Position numbers and translations under genes: made by a program. The notes under the pieces are model-generated. The model saw nothing but the letters and a program-made list of their open reading frames with translations, was not told the DNA's origin and ran no database searches. This document shows, piece after piece, positions 52,158 to 63,625 of a stretch of DNA of 64,000 nt. The DNA is from Ephemerocybe angulata (taxonomy: Eukaryota > Basidiomycota > Agaricomycetes > Agaricales > Psathyrellaceae): positions 1 through 64,000 of the forward strand of contig JAACJK010000219.1 in NCBI GenBank assembly GCA_013368325.1, written 5' to 3'. How positions within the stretch are numbered: position 1 is the stretch's first letter; the number at the start of each line of letters is the position of its first letter.

Positions 52158-52847
52158 TCACGGCTTGGTGGGGACAGGAACCCATGTGGTCCTGGTGATA
52201 GTGGGCTTGGGAGGGAGGACAGTAATTCTCGTAATCGTCGGGCCAGGCTTAGGTGTAATCCTGGTGATGCTGGGGATAACGATGATCGGGGGTTCGGCGG
52301 GCTTCTGCGCCTCCTCCTCCTCACGGGGACGAACAGTAGGTGCAGCGTCGTATGTCGACCTCGTCACGGTGGTAGGCGCCACAATGGTTGTGTCCTCTGA
52401 TCCCGGGAATCCAGGGATGACGAAGGGAGGGAGTTCTGCTCGCTCCTCGAGATCACGGGGGCGCGGGGTGGGCTTGGGGATGTAGGTCGTGCGGGTCAAG
52501 CTGGTGATGATGATGGTGTCACCTGGGGGCGCGGGGGCTCCAGGAATGGGGATGGGGAGGATGGGGAGCTCGACTTCACGAGGACGGGGTGTGGGGTACG
52601 AGGGAACATTGGTCCTGGTAAGGCTCGTAAGGATGATGGTATCAACAGGCGCGGGTGCTCCTGGAATGGGGATGAACACGGGCGGAAGTTCAGCGCGAGG
52701 GCGAATCGTGGGCTTGGCAATATATGTCGACCGGGTCAAGCTGGTCAAGATGATAGTATCGGGAGGTGGCGCTTCTGGTACGGGGACCGCGGCAACGAAC
52801 GCCACGCTCGCCGAGAGCAAGATGAAGGAAGCAGCGATTTTCACCAT
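52158..52847 (-). CDS. secreted four-repeat Pro/Thr-rich protein with RPR sites
   Basis: Single exon, 229 residues, start MVKIAASFILLSASVAFVAA (signal peptide, cut after VAA). The mature part is four imperfect repeats of about 40 residues, each opening DTIILTSLTRSTY / DTIILTSLTRTN / DTIIITSLTRTTY / DTTIVAPTTVTRSTY, followed by P-T-x-RPR-E/A/D and a Pro-rich hydrophobic piece such as VFIPIPGAPAP. The C-terminus adds ITR/TRIT units. RPR and EER sites recur once per unit and could be cut by Kex2-like proteases, giving several related peptides; O-glycosylated wall protein is the simpler alternative. No named family recognised. No intron is apparent. Confidence 0.75.
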   Translation of the reverse strand: MVKIAASFILLSASVAFVAAVPVPEAPPPDTIILTSLTRSTYIAKPTIRPRAELPPVFIPIPGAPAPVDTIILTSLTRTNVPSYPTPRPREVELPILPIPIPGAPAPPGDTIIITSLTRTTYIPKPTPRPRDLEERAELPPFVIPGFPGSEDTTIVAPTTVTRSTYDAAPTVRPREEEEAQKPAEPPIIVIPSITRITPKPGPTITRITVLPPKPTITRTTWVPVPTKP

Positions 52848-53089
52848 GGTGGTTGTCTGACGACGGAGGATGCGAAGAGAGTACGAAAGCGGTGAAGAGT
52901 GGACCCTGAATGGAAGGATTCTTAACAACCAAAGAAACCAAGAATTGAGTTGCTTTTAAGCGCAGGAGCCTCGCCTAATCGAGGCTATGTCATGTGTCTT
53001 TGGAGATCGACGTCGCCTCGTCGACTCAAAATCTCCAAGGGCCAGATGGAGAGAGGGCCTTCGATTTCTAGGAAGTTAGTTCCCAGCAA

Positions 53090-53398
53090 TCAGGCCTGTG
53101 CCCAACACAGTGGCGGAAATGCAAAACGAACCCGGTATTCATCCGAATTTCGCGCCTTGACGTCGAGGCTCTCGGAGGTAACCACCAGGAAGGCGTATAG
53201 AGCTCCAGTCGCACCGCTGAGAAAAAAGAATATCAATCCACCGGCCGCTCTATTCAATGGAAGAACGAGGACCCACCTGGATATCCAGCCCACAGAAAAG
53301 GATATCACAACGTCACTACTCCGCCCAATGTATGGTTCGAGGATCGATGCAGGTACCGAGAACAGTGCTCCAAGGGACGCAAGCACGCCTAATTGCAC
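53090..53398 (-). CDS. possible membrane protein fragment
   Basis: Minus-strand open frame with hydrophobic stretches (LGVLASLGALFSVPASIL; LIFFFLSGATGALYAFLVV) and a basic tail. A GTGGGT...CTCAG string inside it (60 nt) could be an in-frame intron. There is no ATG in a good position, and no family motif. May be a relic. Confidence 0.25.
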   Translation of the reverse strand: MQLGVLASLGALFSVPASILEPYIGRSSDVVISFSVGWISRWVLVLPLNRAAGGLIFFFLSGATGALYAFLVVTSESLDVKARNSDEYRVRFAFPPLCWAQA

Positions 53399-54180
53399 GT
53401 ATCACATTGAAGGAGGTCAATGGAACAGGCGTATCCATGCGGTGTATCCGTTCTTCTATCTAACCGACGAAGAACCGTTGTGGGGTTAACGAGGTCTAGC
53501 GGAGGCGACCAAACGCCATAGCAGCTGAGCAAAGCACACCCTACGGAGCACCGTCATGGATGCGCCGTCCTTGCGGACTCCATGGGAGCTGCACCAGCTG
53601 CACAGAGCTTCTTATGGCGAACCATTCTGCACCGTGAGTGCACTTTCTTATACATTTCTCATAGCCGAGTGAATTGAGCGCCTGATAGAATGGGTCGAGC
53701 GGGGGACCAAGCCACCGGGGTAGCAAGAAGGAGCGCGTGATGCCCCGTCGGGGCGTGGAGGCGGCGTTCGCACGGCTAGAAGATTGTCTCTGTGAAAATG
53801 GGCGTTAAGAGGCAAATAGTCGAGGTAGAACAGGATACGCCTCACCGAGGTTTGTGACTTCCTAACGTGTAGATCGGCGGTACCGCCAACCTGGCACAAC
53901 TAGACAACACATCGTGCGAGAAGAAGAGCAGGCTTTCATAAACGGACGCACCATAAAAGGCGAGGAAATAGCGTGTATCACGACGACGACTCGGAGGGAT
54001 GCTTGATTCCGGGATATTTAAGCGTTGAACAAGCCTTCGCCATTATCATGAAGGCACATAGATCAGAGAACTCGAAGCAAGCTCGAAGCCGCATGCTGCG
54101 TTCGGGGGAACGAGCACAAAGGAAGCCTGATATTTCCGAAGTATGACCACAAAATGCATTTTCTAGTACACGCCAGTCAC
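53399..54180. other. intergenic, no supported gene
   Basis: Short frames only. It lies downstream of the CE16 gene (3' side) and contains no recognised repeat. Confidence 0.45.
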
Positions 54181-55478
54181 CTAGAAGATGGTTTGGCTCA
54201 GGACCTGAGCGACACGCTCGCCGAAGAATTTGTGCGCGTAGCCTGTTTTGAGCCTCAGCAAATGTCCGCTCGGAGCCGAAGTAAGACTTACTGCTGGGAT
54301 GGTAGTCGTTGCTGGAGAAACATGCAATTAGTCAGTCTCCGCTCAATCTCCTCAATAAGACGACTTACCCCCAAAATTCGTCAGGGTCCGGACCATACGA
54401 TAACGCGTCCTTGAATCCGTACTTGGTCGGATTGTCCAAGATCTCGTTATACTGGGCGACAGAGTCGTAGATGTACGTCTTGACCTGTGAAGACTTGGGT
54501 CAGCCCACGCGATAAGACACAATGAGAACAAAAAGTCGATACGAACCCCACGGTTGCTCTTCCCAAAGAGTTCCACCCTTTTGATCAAGCGCGAGTTGAA
54601 GCCTGCGAGTACCTTCTTTTCGCCCGCCTGAGACTCGGGGCCGTACGCGGCCATCTGTGCAAAGGGAGGTTTTGTTTAGTCTTTTGATAGCGCCTTCCGC
54701 GAATGAACGTACCATGGGAGACCGGTCGATGGGAGGAACGAGGACGAAGAGGAAGCTTCTTCCACCAGTATCATACTATCCAAGCCCATCAGCCAACATC
54801 CAACAAACTTGGAACGCATACAACCCACCAATTTCTGAACAAGCTGGAAGTAATTATCCAACAAAACCTCCGCAAACGCATCCCTATCCCCCTCCAAATA
54901 CCAACTATTCCCAATATCATTAATCCCAATAAAAACGCTAAACAGCGAATTCACCCCCGTCCACTTCTCCCCGCCCTTCTTCGGGCCCGCGCCCTCCAAG
55001 AACTGCGCCACCTGGTCCGTCAAGTGCTTCAAGCCCGGCTGCCACGGCGTCACAAGCGTCTCGTTGATCACAGCGCCCCCGTACGCATAGTTGTACGTCA
55101 GCAGCACGCTCTTATTGTACTTGGTAGCGACATAGTCGACCCAGTTCTCCCCGCCAGTCGACGTCCAGCCGGGGTACGGCGGGTTGCCGAGCGGGTTGCC
55201 CACGGACGGCAGGACCCCAGTCGGGTCGAAGCCTGTCTGTGTGTACGAGTCGCCGCTACGAGTCCCCAGTCAACCTGGTGCAAAGACGGCAACATAAAAC
55301 ACGCACAAGCTGAACCAGTAGTTCGGACTCTTGCTCGGCAGGGCAGGTTTAAGAGCAGCTAGAAGTCTCATAGTCACATATTCGCTGGTCGAAAGAAGGG
55401 ACGGGACCTACGTGCGTTGGGCAGCGCCTTCGCAGCCATCACGAGTGCCAAAGCGGAGAGAACCTTGAACGTCAACAT
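54181..55478 (-). CDS. GDSL-type acetylesterase, carbohydrate esterase family 16
   Basis: Eight exons: 55412-55478, 55307-55358, 54829-55255, 54713-54775, 54547-54654, 54369-54484, 54292-54311, 54181-54242; 304 residues. Signal peptide MLTFKVLSALALVMAAKALP. Block I FSFGDSYTQTGF holds the nucleophile Ser; then VGNPLGNPPYPG, GGENWVDYVAT, YNYAYGGAVI; block III GINDIGNSWYL with the oxyanion Asn; VPPIDRSPM; and the C-terminal NDYHPS with the catalytic Asp-His pair. This order and length are those of fungal CE16 acetylesterases, which remove acetyl groups from xylo-oligosaccharides outside the cell. All catalytic blocks are intact. It fits the nearby CBM1 and DPBB genes as plant-wall-degrading equipment. 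Confidence 0.9.
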
Positions 55479-55616
55479 CGCCAGTACACAAGACGTAGAG
55501 AAACGTCCTAGAGAAAGAAGCGACCAACGAAACTTCACCTCATCTTATACGTCTTCGTCGCAGGCAAGCGAGCACATCGAGAGCTTAATCCGAAGAGTTT
55601 CCAGCCCAGGCGACAT

Positions 55617-55905
55617 GAACGTGAAATCTCGAGAGGCGAAAGAATACCGAGGATCACCCGCATCGTTTTCGCCATCCAGAACACGGGACTCGCAAACGCG
55701 GGTGCGCAACCCGCTGAGCGAAGGATGTCGGGAGCGCAGGGCGGGAGCTTCAAATCGCAGGAACGTGAAATCTCGAGAGGCGAAAGAATACCGAGGATCA
55801 CCCGCACCGTATGCGCCATCCTGAACACGAGACTCACATACGCGAACGCACGGCCAAGAGAAGCGATCCGCTGAGGAAAGAGTGTCGGGAGCGCTGGGCG
55901 GGAGC
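55617..55905. repeat. 144-bp tandem duplication
   Basis: GAACGTGAAATCTCGAGAGG... starts at 55617 and again at 55761; the first 45 bp are identical and the rest similar (GCCATCC.GAACACG.GACTC, GTCGGGAGCGC.GGGCGGGAGCTT). It lies between the CE16 start and the TIM50 stop. No coding role recognised. Confidence 0.8.
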
Positions 55906-56024
55906 TTTCGAATGTCGCAATCCGACCATCGGTGTATTCTTGGAAGCTGTCATTAGCGCTGTAAAAATATCTATAGAGCAGTGGTGTAGAATGATTAGAA
56001 CAAATTACTAGATTATACGAAACT

Positions 56025-57765
56025 CTAAGCGGTGGGTGTGGTCGGGGTCGTTGACGGAGTCGCAGGCGTCCCAGGCGTGGCGGGCGTCCCAGGAGTGGCT
56101 GCCGCGTCGGCGGGCACCTTCGGCTTGCCTGAAATCTGGTCAATGGCCTCCCACAGATTAGACGGAACCATCGCCGCCATCGCCTGCTGCTCCTGCTCCA
56201 GCAGCTTTTCGAGTTGCTCCTTGTTATCGCGGAGATACTTTTGCTCCTCCTGGTACTGGTGTTGCGCCTCCTTACGCTTCTGCTCGAGGTACGTCGGAGG
56301 AGGTTGGCCGCGGGGCACAGCGGGGGCGGATGAGACGCCGAACAGAGACGATATTGAGCTGGTAGAGACCCCCTTGGTCTTGGCCTTCCATTCTTCGACG
56401 TGGCGGGCTTTGGCCTCTGCCTCTTTCTTCGCGTATTCGATGGCGACGTCCTTGCCCTCAAAGGCCTGGAGGATCGGCCTCACGTCGGCAGGTTTGTAGA
56501 TGCCAATGGCTAATGAAGCCAAATCAAAGACAGTCACTGAATATAGAAAATAGCTTACATTCGAGGAAAGGGATCATGGCGATGAGGCCCTTGTCGTTGG
56601 GGTCGCCTTTCCACTTGGGAAGGACGATCGCGTTTTCCGGTTGCAGCCTCACGTGCTCTGGGTGCGTGTCCAGGACGATGACCTTGGACAGGTCGCGGTT
56701 CAAATAGGAAAGATCCTGAGCGAACGGGTGAGTACAGGTCTACACTTCCAACCGAGAGCGAATACCTTTGCAATGGAGCCGTTCAGGGAACGCGTTCCCT
56801 CACGGTAGAGTCGGTGCGAAATGAAAAAGTTGTATCGATCCAACTTGGAGACGATGGGGTCGGCCGTCTGCAATATTTCTTCAGCGCCTTGAACTGTGTA
56901 ACGTGGACCAAATTTCTTACCCAGCTAGGTTGTGACGTAAATATAACAACTTCGTAGAACTGCGAAATGTACGCGAGGAAGTAGTCCAAGCCCGGGCGCT
57001 TAGCTGTTCTCCAACCGTGTTGACGCTAATAGTGAAGTCAATACCCGACAAGCTACCTCCGTTGAGGCGAATACCACTCACATCCCACGTCGAAGTGATC
57101 AGCAAGTCGTCTAGAGACAAGACCAAGGTATACGGCTTTCCATGTGGGGGAGGGAATGGCGGGGGAAGGAGTTCGGGGAAGGCGGGTTTGTTAAAATACT
57201 GGACAACAAAAACCGAGATTGTTAGATGCGAGCTGGGGCCTTTTTCGGCAACGACTTACATCGAACAGGTCTGAGAAGCGCTCGGCCGTCCTCGCCCATC
57301 GCGTCGCAGGTGCGTCCTCCAAGCGCTGGGATCAAGAATTCAGTTTGGCCCCCACATTGAAAGCAATCGTCAAGTACACACCAGCCGCTTTTCCTTCAAC
57401 TCATCGGCCTCCCACTCTCTACCGAGGTAAAGGGTGTGCGCAACGACACCACCGGCAAGGATCGCCAGCATGACCCTACTCATAAGCTTCCTCCTCTTCT
57501 CTGCCGACGACAACGTGTCCTTGCTCGACCTCGCGCCAGTCCTTTTCGGTTCCTCGGGACCTCCAGGCATGAAATCGAGTGTCGGCAGCGTCGACCCGGA
57601 GGCAACAGGTGCATCCTTTGCCGATGACGCATCCTGTGCGGTTTCGGACGCGTTCTCTGGGGTGGATTTCTTGGAACCTTGGCCTGTTGGAGGGAGTTGT
57701 GACGCCCACCGTACACGCTGGGCCGCGGCGGGTCGTGCGAGGGACCTGGCGATACTTGACAACAT
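56025..57765 (-). CDS. TIM50: mitochondrial inner membrane translocase subunit Tim50
   Basis: Seven exons: 57382-57765, 57260-57325, 57198-57082, 57025-56921, 56867-56766, 56715-56559, 56509-56025 (minus); 471 residues. An N-terminal mitochondrial presequence ([20 protein letters not shown]) and a single membrane span ([17 protein letters not shown], about 97-113). The FCP1/NIF-type HAD domain follows in the intermembrane space: [65 protein letters not shown]. The DxDx(T/V) phosphatase motif is degenerate, as usual in Tim50, which acts as a presequence receptor of the TIM23 complex. A Glu/Lys-rich helical C-terminus ends in [11 protein letters not shown] repeats. All introns are 49-61 nt. Confidence 0.93.
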
Positions 57766-60700
57766 TGCGAGAACACGGCTCCGTCAACGTTCACGGCGAT
57801 GACAGCACCATTGCCAAAACTTTGCGGAGTTAGAATGTCAGAACCATTCGATACTAATAAGACCAAAGCCTTCAATGACTTCGAAACCAAACATACCCAA
57901 CGTCAGTTGAGCCGACACAGAAATCCGAAATAGGCTGGGGAGGCGCAAGACGGGGGGGAAGATGGGGGGAAAGGAAGAAAGGAACGAGAAAGCCTCTTTT
58001 CATGGAGGGCGAGTACTTATATGTCTGGCGGAATTTGCCGAGACATTCCCTTCCACTTTCCCAGGGCTACTTAATGAACTACCCGCCTCACGGTCGCCTG
58101 CGATCGCCCTCATATGTACTAATTCCAACGCTTCGCGTCTCGTCTCGTCAAAGGAGTACGAATAAATGCATTTATCTCTACAAGTGCTTCGAAAAGGCCG
58201 CAGTCTCATCGACACAATGAGAAGAGGACGGGCGCAGTGACGCGATATCGCGCGTGGCCAACTGGGCGCTAAACGCTCATGCTCGGCCGGAAATGTGCTG
58301 GTCCTGGAGACAAGTGGTTACCCGACTCATTTACACAATTTTTAGATGCCTAGGCGTACTATATATGTACTGCGGTATTCACAGTACTACGCTGCTCCCG
58401 CCTATCAAATGCCTAAGTCATGTTCACGCAAAGCTGGGAATCAGGAAGGGTTATACGAGCGTCTTAACCATCCTCCATTTTAACTAGCCTGAGATCCACT
58501 GCCAAGCTCACAAATAGAACAAGCCATCTTTGTTCTGAGGTGTCTACCTTCCTCTCGACGATATTTTAATTTCCAGCCGGTTTCCTAAGGCGTGGTTACT
58601 ATCATACTCTCTCATCTACAGAGTGCAATATAAGTGGTGTAGGGTGTAGGCTGTAGAAATTTTATAACGCATTGCGCAGGGTTTTTGGGCCCTGGCTAGG
58701 AGTAGCAATGCGGTGCGTTGCCACGATTCGCCACATCGCCCCGGACTCTGCCCAAGTCATTCTGTCACAAAAGAGAGATTTCCTGATTCAAGGCCTAGGC
58801 TGCTTCAATACATTAGACATGGCATCCGTCAACGATAAGATAACGGGGATAGTGACTCTACACGCAGTGGCTAAGCGGGGGAATTGCATCCCGTTCCCAT
58901 GCAATTCGCCAGGTATTATAACTTCATTTTCTCACGTGTGAATCCATAGTCACAATCCCAACTGAAATACATACATTGTTCTCATACGCGCTCGGTGAGG
59001 CACCCCCATTTTTGAGTGTCCACTCTGAGAGTGCGCTCCTATAGGCATCTGCGGGCGCCAAGAGGCGCCAAGTGGGCGTCAAGCTCGAAGAAGGAGAAAT
59101 AGGGGCAACTGATCTTCCATCAGTTGGGGTGTCAATTGATAGCGCGTGGCGCTGGAAGTCTCAAGAGGTTCTTTTCAACTCCCAAGCACGATGCAAGCCC
59201 TGTGCCTCGTTGTGATATTTTTCTTGCTTTTCTCTCACAATTCGACCATGGGGATGCAAACTACGACCCTAGAAACCAACCCTCCGTGTTCCAGTACTTC
59301 ATCGCCTCCCTCATTCCCCTCGGCATGCCGATACCATTCATTCAGCTCTCGACTTTTGGCACGAATATTGCAAAAAACAGTCTCCTCGTGCTGTGAAAGC
59401 AACCATTGAATTCCCGTCACTTCCCGTCGTCCAATTCTATGAACTCAGGTCTGATGCTGGCCAAGCTCTCGGTATGCAACGCCACCCCTTTGGGTGTCCT
59501 GGCATTGGCTCTGTCGACCCAATTATCCTCATGTCTAGAAAATGCTGCAAACACACGTCGGTTATCACCTTGGTCTGGCCCCTTCTTCTCTGGGCGGCAT
59601 AGCCTTTCACATATTCTGCAACTTCTGTTCGCTGGAATTCTTCGATCGACATTCCAATTCGGGGTCACAACTGTCCTGTCCTGCAATTCCTCCACTACCG
59701 GACCGACTCTACGATCCCTAGTTTCCCTTTCCTCTATGTGAATGCCCAGTGCTGACGTCTTGTCAGTGCTGACAGTGACTCAGTGATGTTTTTTTTCGAC
59801 CCCAAAATCCGTGATACATGCTCCAAGCGCCCAACGATCTTATTATAACCGTCTTAGCGCTTCTGCTTACCGACATCATCGTTCACAACCTGGCAGATAA
59901 TGAACGTTACTTGGTGACACAAAGCAGCAAGTCTTCGCCTTCTTCATCACCAAGACGTCTCTAACTCCCCTCTCTTACCACCAGCTTACTACACCGCAGC
60001 TCCGAACCACCGGAAGATGAATGTTGAAACAAAAGGCACGATATCTGGTTGGCTCTTCGTCAGTTTTTCTCCTTTTTTCTCGGCGACCTCTGGCATCAGA
60101 CTTGGTATCTAATTTTGAACTATATTGAAAAGAGCAGCCTTGAGGCGACTATGGTTCGGACCGTACGAAGCTTGGGAAGTTGGGAACTCTTCAATACCGT
60201 CATCTTCTGATCAACTCTCTTTTGTTAGCGCCCTTTCACCCAGGAGGGAAATTCGTACGACATCCAGGTCGCAGTGGTTGTCACTGGTTGATGAGGTAGT
60301 AGGAGGATGCTCCAGATGGTACGAATATCCTCCCTTCTCGATCGGAAGTGCGCCACGACAACCATCGTTGGGCTAGGGTACGTGAATACCCCTAGGGGCT
60401 TGAACACATGAGGGGGGCTTGATCATGACCCCTCTTAACCCCTCGTGCTTCAACTGCTTGACTTTGCAGCGATTCGTATGGACCGGCGACTTTCCCTTGT
60501 GATACCCGCCTCAAATGCCGCTTCGGCCGCCCTTCCGCAAAATCGGCTCAAAAGGGACAGCTCAATTCTTGGCGATTCATACCCAGCCTGCATTGAAGGG
60601 GCGTGCTAGGAAGAAGGCTAAAGGCTAGGGAAATTGGGGCACAAAAGTTCAGGATATCACCTTTACCTGAACACGCGTTAAGAAAGCAAGTCTACTTCTA

Positions 60701-61134
60701 GCTTCCTTATCGGTTCGCGAAATCTAATCAGTGTGTTGGGGAAACGCGCTGATGATATTCTCCATTCTCGCGCCATATGGAAATTCACGACCAATGCCGG
60801 ACTTCCCAACTGTTCGTGACAGAAAAATTCGTGACGCCGAGGCCCGGAGTGATTTGTCCTCCTTGCTTTCTGCCAACCCGCAAACAAACGCAACCCCAGC
60901 CCCAGCTCTATATAAACCCTCGCGTTCGTCGCAGTTCTCCCCATCAACTCGCTCTCAGATCTTCCAAAGTCTTCGGTCAACAACCACCCCCCCTTCCTGT
61001 TACTTGCCTGTGCATGTACGGAAACCAGCTCTGCTCATCCCACAACTCGCATCGAGGAACGAAACACACGACCTCGGGCTTCGTAATATACTTCTGATTT
61101 GACTCTCCCCAACCCCGTCTATAAATTCTCTACT
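57766..61134. other. 3.4-kb intergenic region, no supported gene
   Basis: Open frames reach 123 codons on both strands, without motifs or consistent splice structure. A candidate signal-peptide-like ORF (MQALCLVVIFFLLF, plus, 59190-59409) has no conserved continuation. A short GGCGCCAAG / GGGCGTCAAG repeat lies at 59052-59090. The final 250 bp is the INO1 promoter. Confidence 0.45.
60909..60916 (+). promoter_or_regulatory. TATA box of INO1
   Basis: TATATAAA 219 bp upstream of the INO1 start codon, followed by a pyrimidine-rich stretch (CTTCTGATTTGACTCTCCCC) just before the ATG. No yeast-type inositol-responsive CATGTGAAAT element was seen. Confidence 0.6.
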
Positions 61135-62896
61135 ATGTCTGCTACCGGCTACACCACCCCCGACTCCCAGCTCGAGTCCGTCGTCCCTGTTCACCCGACC
61201 AGCGAGCGTCGCCCTCATGCTATCACCGTCCAATCCGAGAACACGTCCTATTCCGACGACTTCATCACCGCCAAGTTCGTTAACCGCGGCTCTTCCGTCA
61301 ACATCGTCGATGGCCAGTACATCGTCAAGCCCGTCGCTCAGGAATACGAGCTCCAGACCCAGCGCAAGGTCTCCAAGACTGGGTAAGTCCCATCCCGCTT
61401 TTCCCGCCCCTTTTCAATGCTTACGTCGCGTCTCCAGTCTCATGATGATCGGTTTGGGCGGAAACAACGGCTCTACCCTCTGTGCTACCATCCTCGCCAA
61501 CCGTCACCAGATCACCTGGCATACCAAGGAGGGTATCCAGACCCCCAACTACATCGGCTCCCTCCTCCGCGCCTCCACCTTCAGCATCGGTGCCGACGCT
61601 ACTGGCCAGGACATCCATGTCCCCGTCTCCGACCTCCTCCCCATGGTCCACCCCAACGACCTCGTCTTGGGTGGATGGGATATCTCCGGCGTCCCCATGG
61701 ACAAGGCGATGTCGCGCTCCAAGGTCCTCGACTACGACCTCCAGCGCCAGGTCGCCCCCCACATGGCTCTCCTCGGCAAGCCCCTCCCCTCCATCTACTA
61801 CCCCGACTTCATCGCCGCCAACCAAGAGACTCGCGCCGACAACTTGATCCCCGGCGACGACAAGCAGGAGCACCTCGAGAAGATTCGCGGCGACATCAGG
61901 AAGTTCAAGCAGGACAACCAGCTCGACCGTGTCATCGTCTTCTGGACTGCCAACACTGAGCGTTACGCCGACATCATCCCCGGCGTCAACGATACCGCCG
62001 ACAACCTCTTGAATGCCATCAAAGCCTCTCATGCCGAGGTCTCTCCCTCTACCATCTTCGCCGTCGCCGCGATCCTCGAGGGCGAGCCCTTCATCAACGG
62101 TGCCCCCCAGAACACCTTCGTTCCCGGTGCCATCGAGCTCGCCGAGCGCGAGAAGTCCTTCATCGGTGGTGACGACCTCAAGTCCGGCCAGACCAAGCTC
62201 AAGTCCGTCCTCGCCGAGTTCCTCGTCAACGCTGGTATCAAGCCCCTCTCCATCGCCTCCTACAACCATCTCGGTAACAACGATGGCCACAACTTGTCGT
62301 CCGAGCGCCAGTTCAAGAGCAAGGAGATCAGCAAGAGCAGCGTCGTCGACGACATGGTGAACGCCAACCGTCTCCTCTACAAGGCCCCCGAGGTCGGTGA
62401 GAAGGGCGTCGCTATCGGAAAGGGCGAGCACCCCGATCACATCGTCGTCATCAAGTACGTCCCCGCCGTTGGCGATTCCAAGCGCGCCATCGACGAGTAC
62501 TACTCTGAGATCTTCTGTGGCGGTCGCTCCACCATCAACATCTTCAATGAGTGTGAGGTACGTGTATCATTCCCTCCTTAGTCTAAACGACCCGAACTAA
62601 ATTTGTGCTTCTATTCTTAGGACTCCTTGTTGGCTACCCCCCTCATCCTCGATCTCGCCATCTTGGCCGAGCTCCTTACCCGTGTCCAGTACCGCAAGGC
62701 TGGCGAGCCCGAGTTCAACCCCCTCTACTCGGTCCTCTCCCTCCTCTCGTACATGCTCAAGGCTCCTCTCGTGAAGCCCGGCACCGAGGTCATCAACAGC
62801 CTTAACAGGCAGCGCAATGCTCTCGAGGCCTTCATGAAGGCTTGCCTCGGCTTGGAGGGCAGCAGCGACCTCCTCCTCTCCACCAGGCTCTGGTAA
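61135..62896 (+). CDS. INO1: myo-inositol-1-phosphate synthase
   Basis: Exons 61135-61382, 61438-62557, 62621-62896; introns 61383-61437 (55 nt) and 62558-62620 (63 nt); 547 residues. It isomerises glucose 6-phosphate to 1D-myo-inositol 3-phosphate with NAD, the first step of inositol lipid synthesis, in the cytosol. The NAD-binding loop [10 protein letters not shown] straddles the first junction; [59 protein letters not shown] with the catalytic Lys region [19 protein letters not shown], and [11 protein letters not shown] are all conserved. Codon third positions are almost all C or G, unlike neighbouring genes, the mark of a highly expressed gene. Length and motifs are typical; gene intact. 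Confidence 0.97.
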
Positions 62897-63625
62897 AGGG
62901 TTGGTTCTTCGGGCTTAATACGTCGAGGGTCTTAACACCCCGCTCGTCGGCCTTTTCTTTGTCGTCATTCAACTGGCGCTTCAATTAGATGTCTCGTCTT
63001 CCTTCTCGTCGTGATATGTGCCTCATACTCGTGTTTGTGTGCTCGCTTCTCGTCCTTCGATTCGTATACGGTTGTCTTTTCGCGTCTTCAATACGCTGGA
63101 TTTTGAATATCATTGTTGCTTATACCTTTGACCCCTTACGCGCCCGAACGAACTTCTCAGATATTTGGTTTGACGTCTTTGCCATCGATCCACGAAAAGG
63201 CTAACAGGAACTTTATTCAGTGTGAAACAGATAACTCGATACAGGGGAAATGTAGCAAGGGCACAAGCTTGGGGATATCGCTGAGGGGAGAATGAAGTCC
63301 GGTACGTATCGAACCTTGGGAGAATCTACTTTACATCTTTAAAAGCCGTCGTCGGCTCCTCAGCTCGCGACGAACGTTCCACTTGACGCGCCTATGCAGC
63401 TGAGTGCACATCTCGTACACAACAATAACGGGCGGGAGCGTATCACTGCTACGATCTGGAGTGTTATGGTTTCCTGAAGAGAAGAGAGAAAGGGAGATCG
63501 AAGGGAAGGGAGGATGGAGAGGTGAAAGGTAAGTCAAGTCCGAGTCCTGTTCTATATCGATTGCAATTCATCTTGGTTCCTGTAGTCTAGCCGCCGCGTT
63601 TCAGGCTGTCCCCGAATCACGTCTG
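62897..63625. other. intergenic between convergent genes
   Basis: 729 bp between the INO1 stop and the stop of the edge gene. Only short frames without motifs. The first 150 bp (rich in T and C) is probably INO1 3' UTR. Confidence 0.45.

Noticed and set aside
55535..56461. 308-codon minus-strand ORF overlapping TIM50's last exon
   Set aside because: Out of frame with TIM50, Arg/Pro-rich shadow; TIM50 frame has clear homology.
61421..62440. 339-codon minus-strand ORF opposite INO1
   Set aside because: A shadow of the C/G-ending codon bias of INO1; low-complexity Val/Asp/Gly text with no motif.
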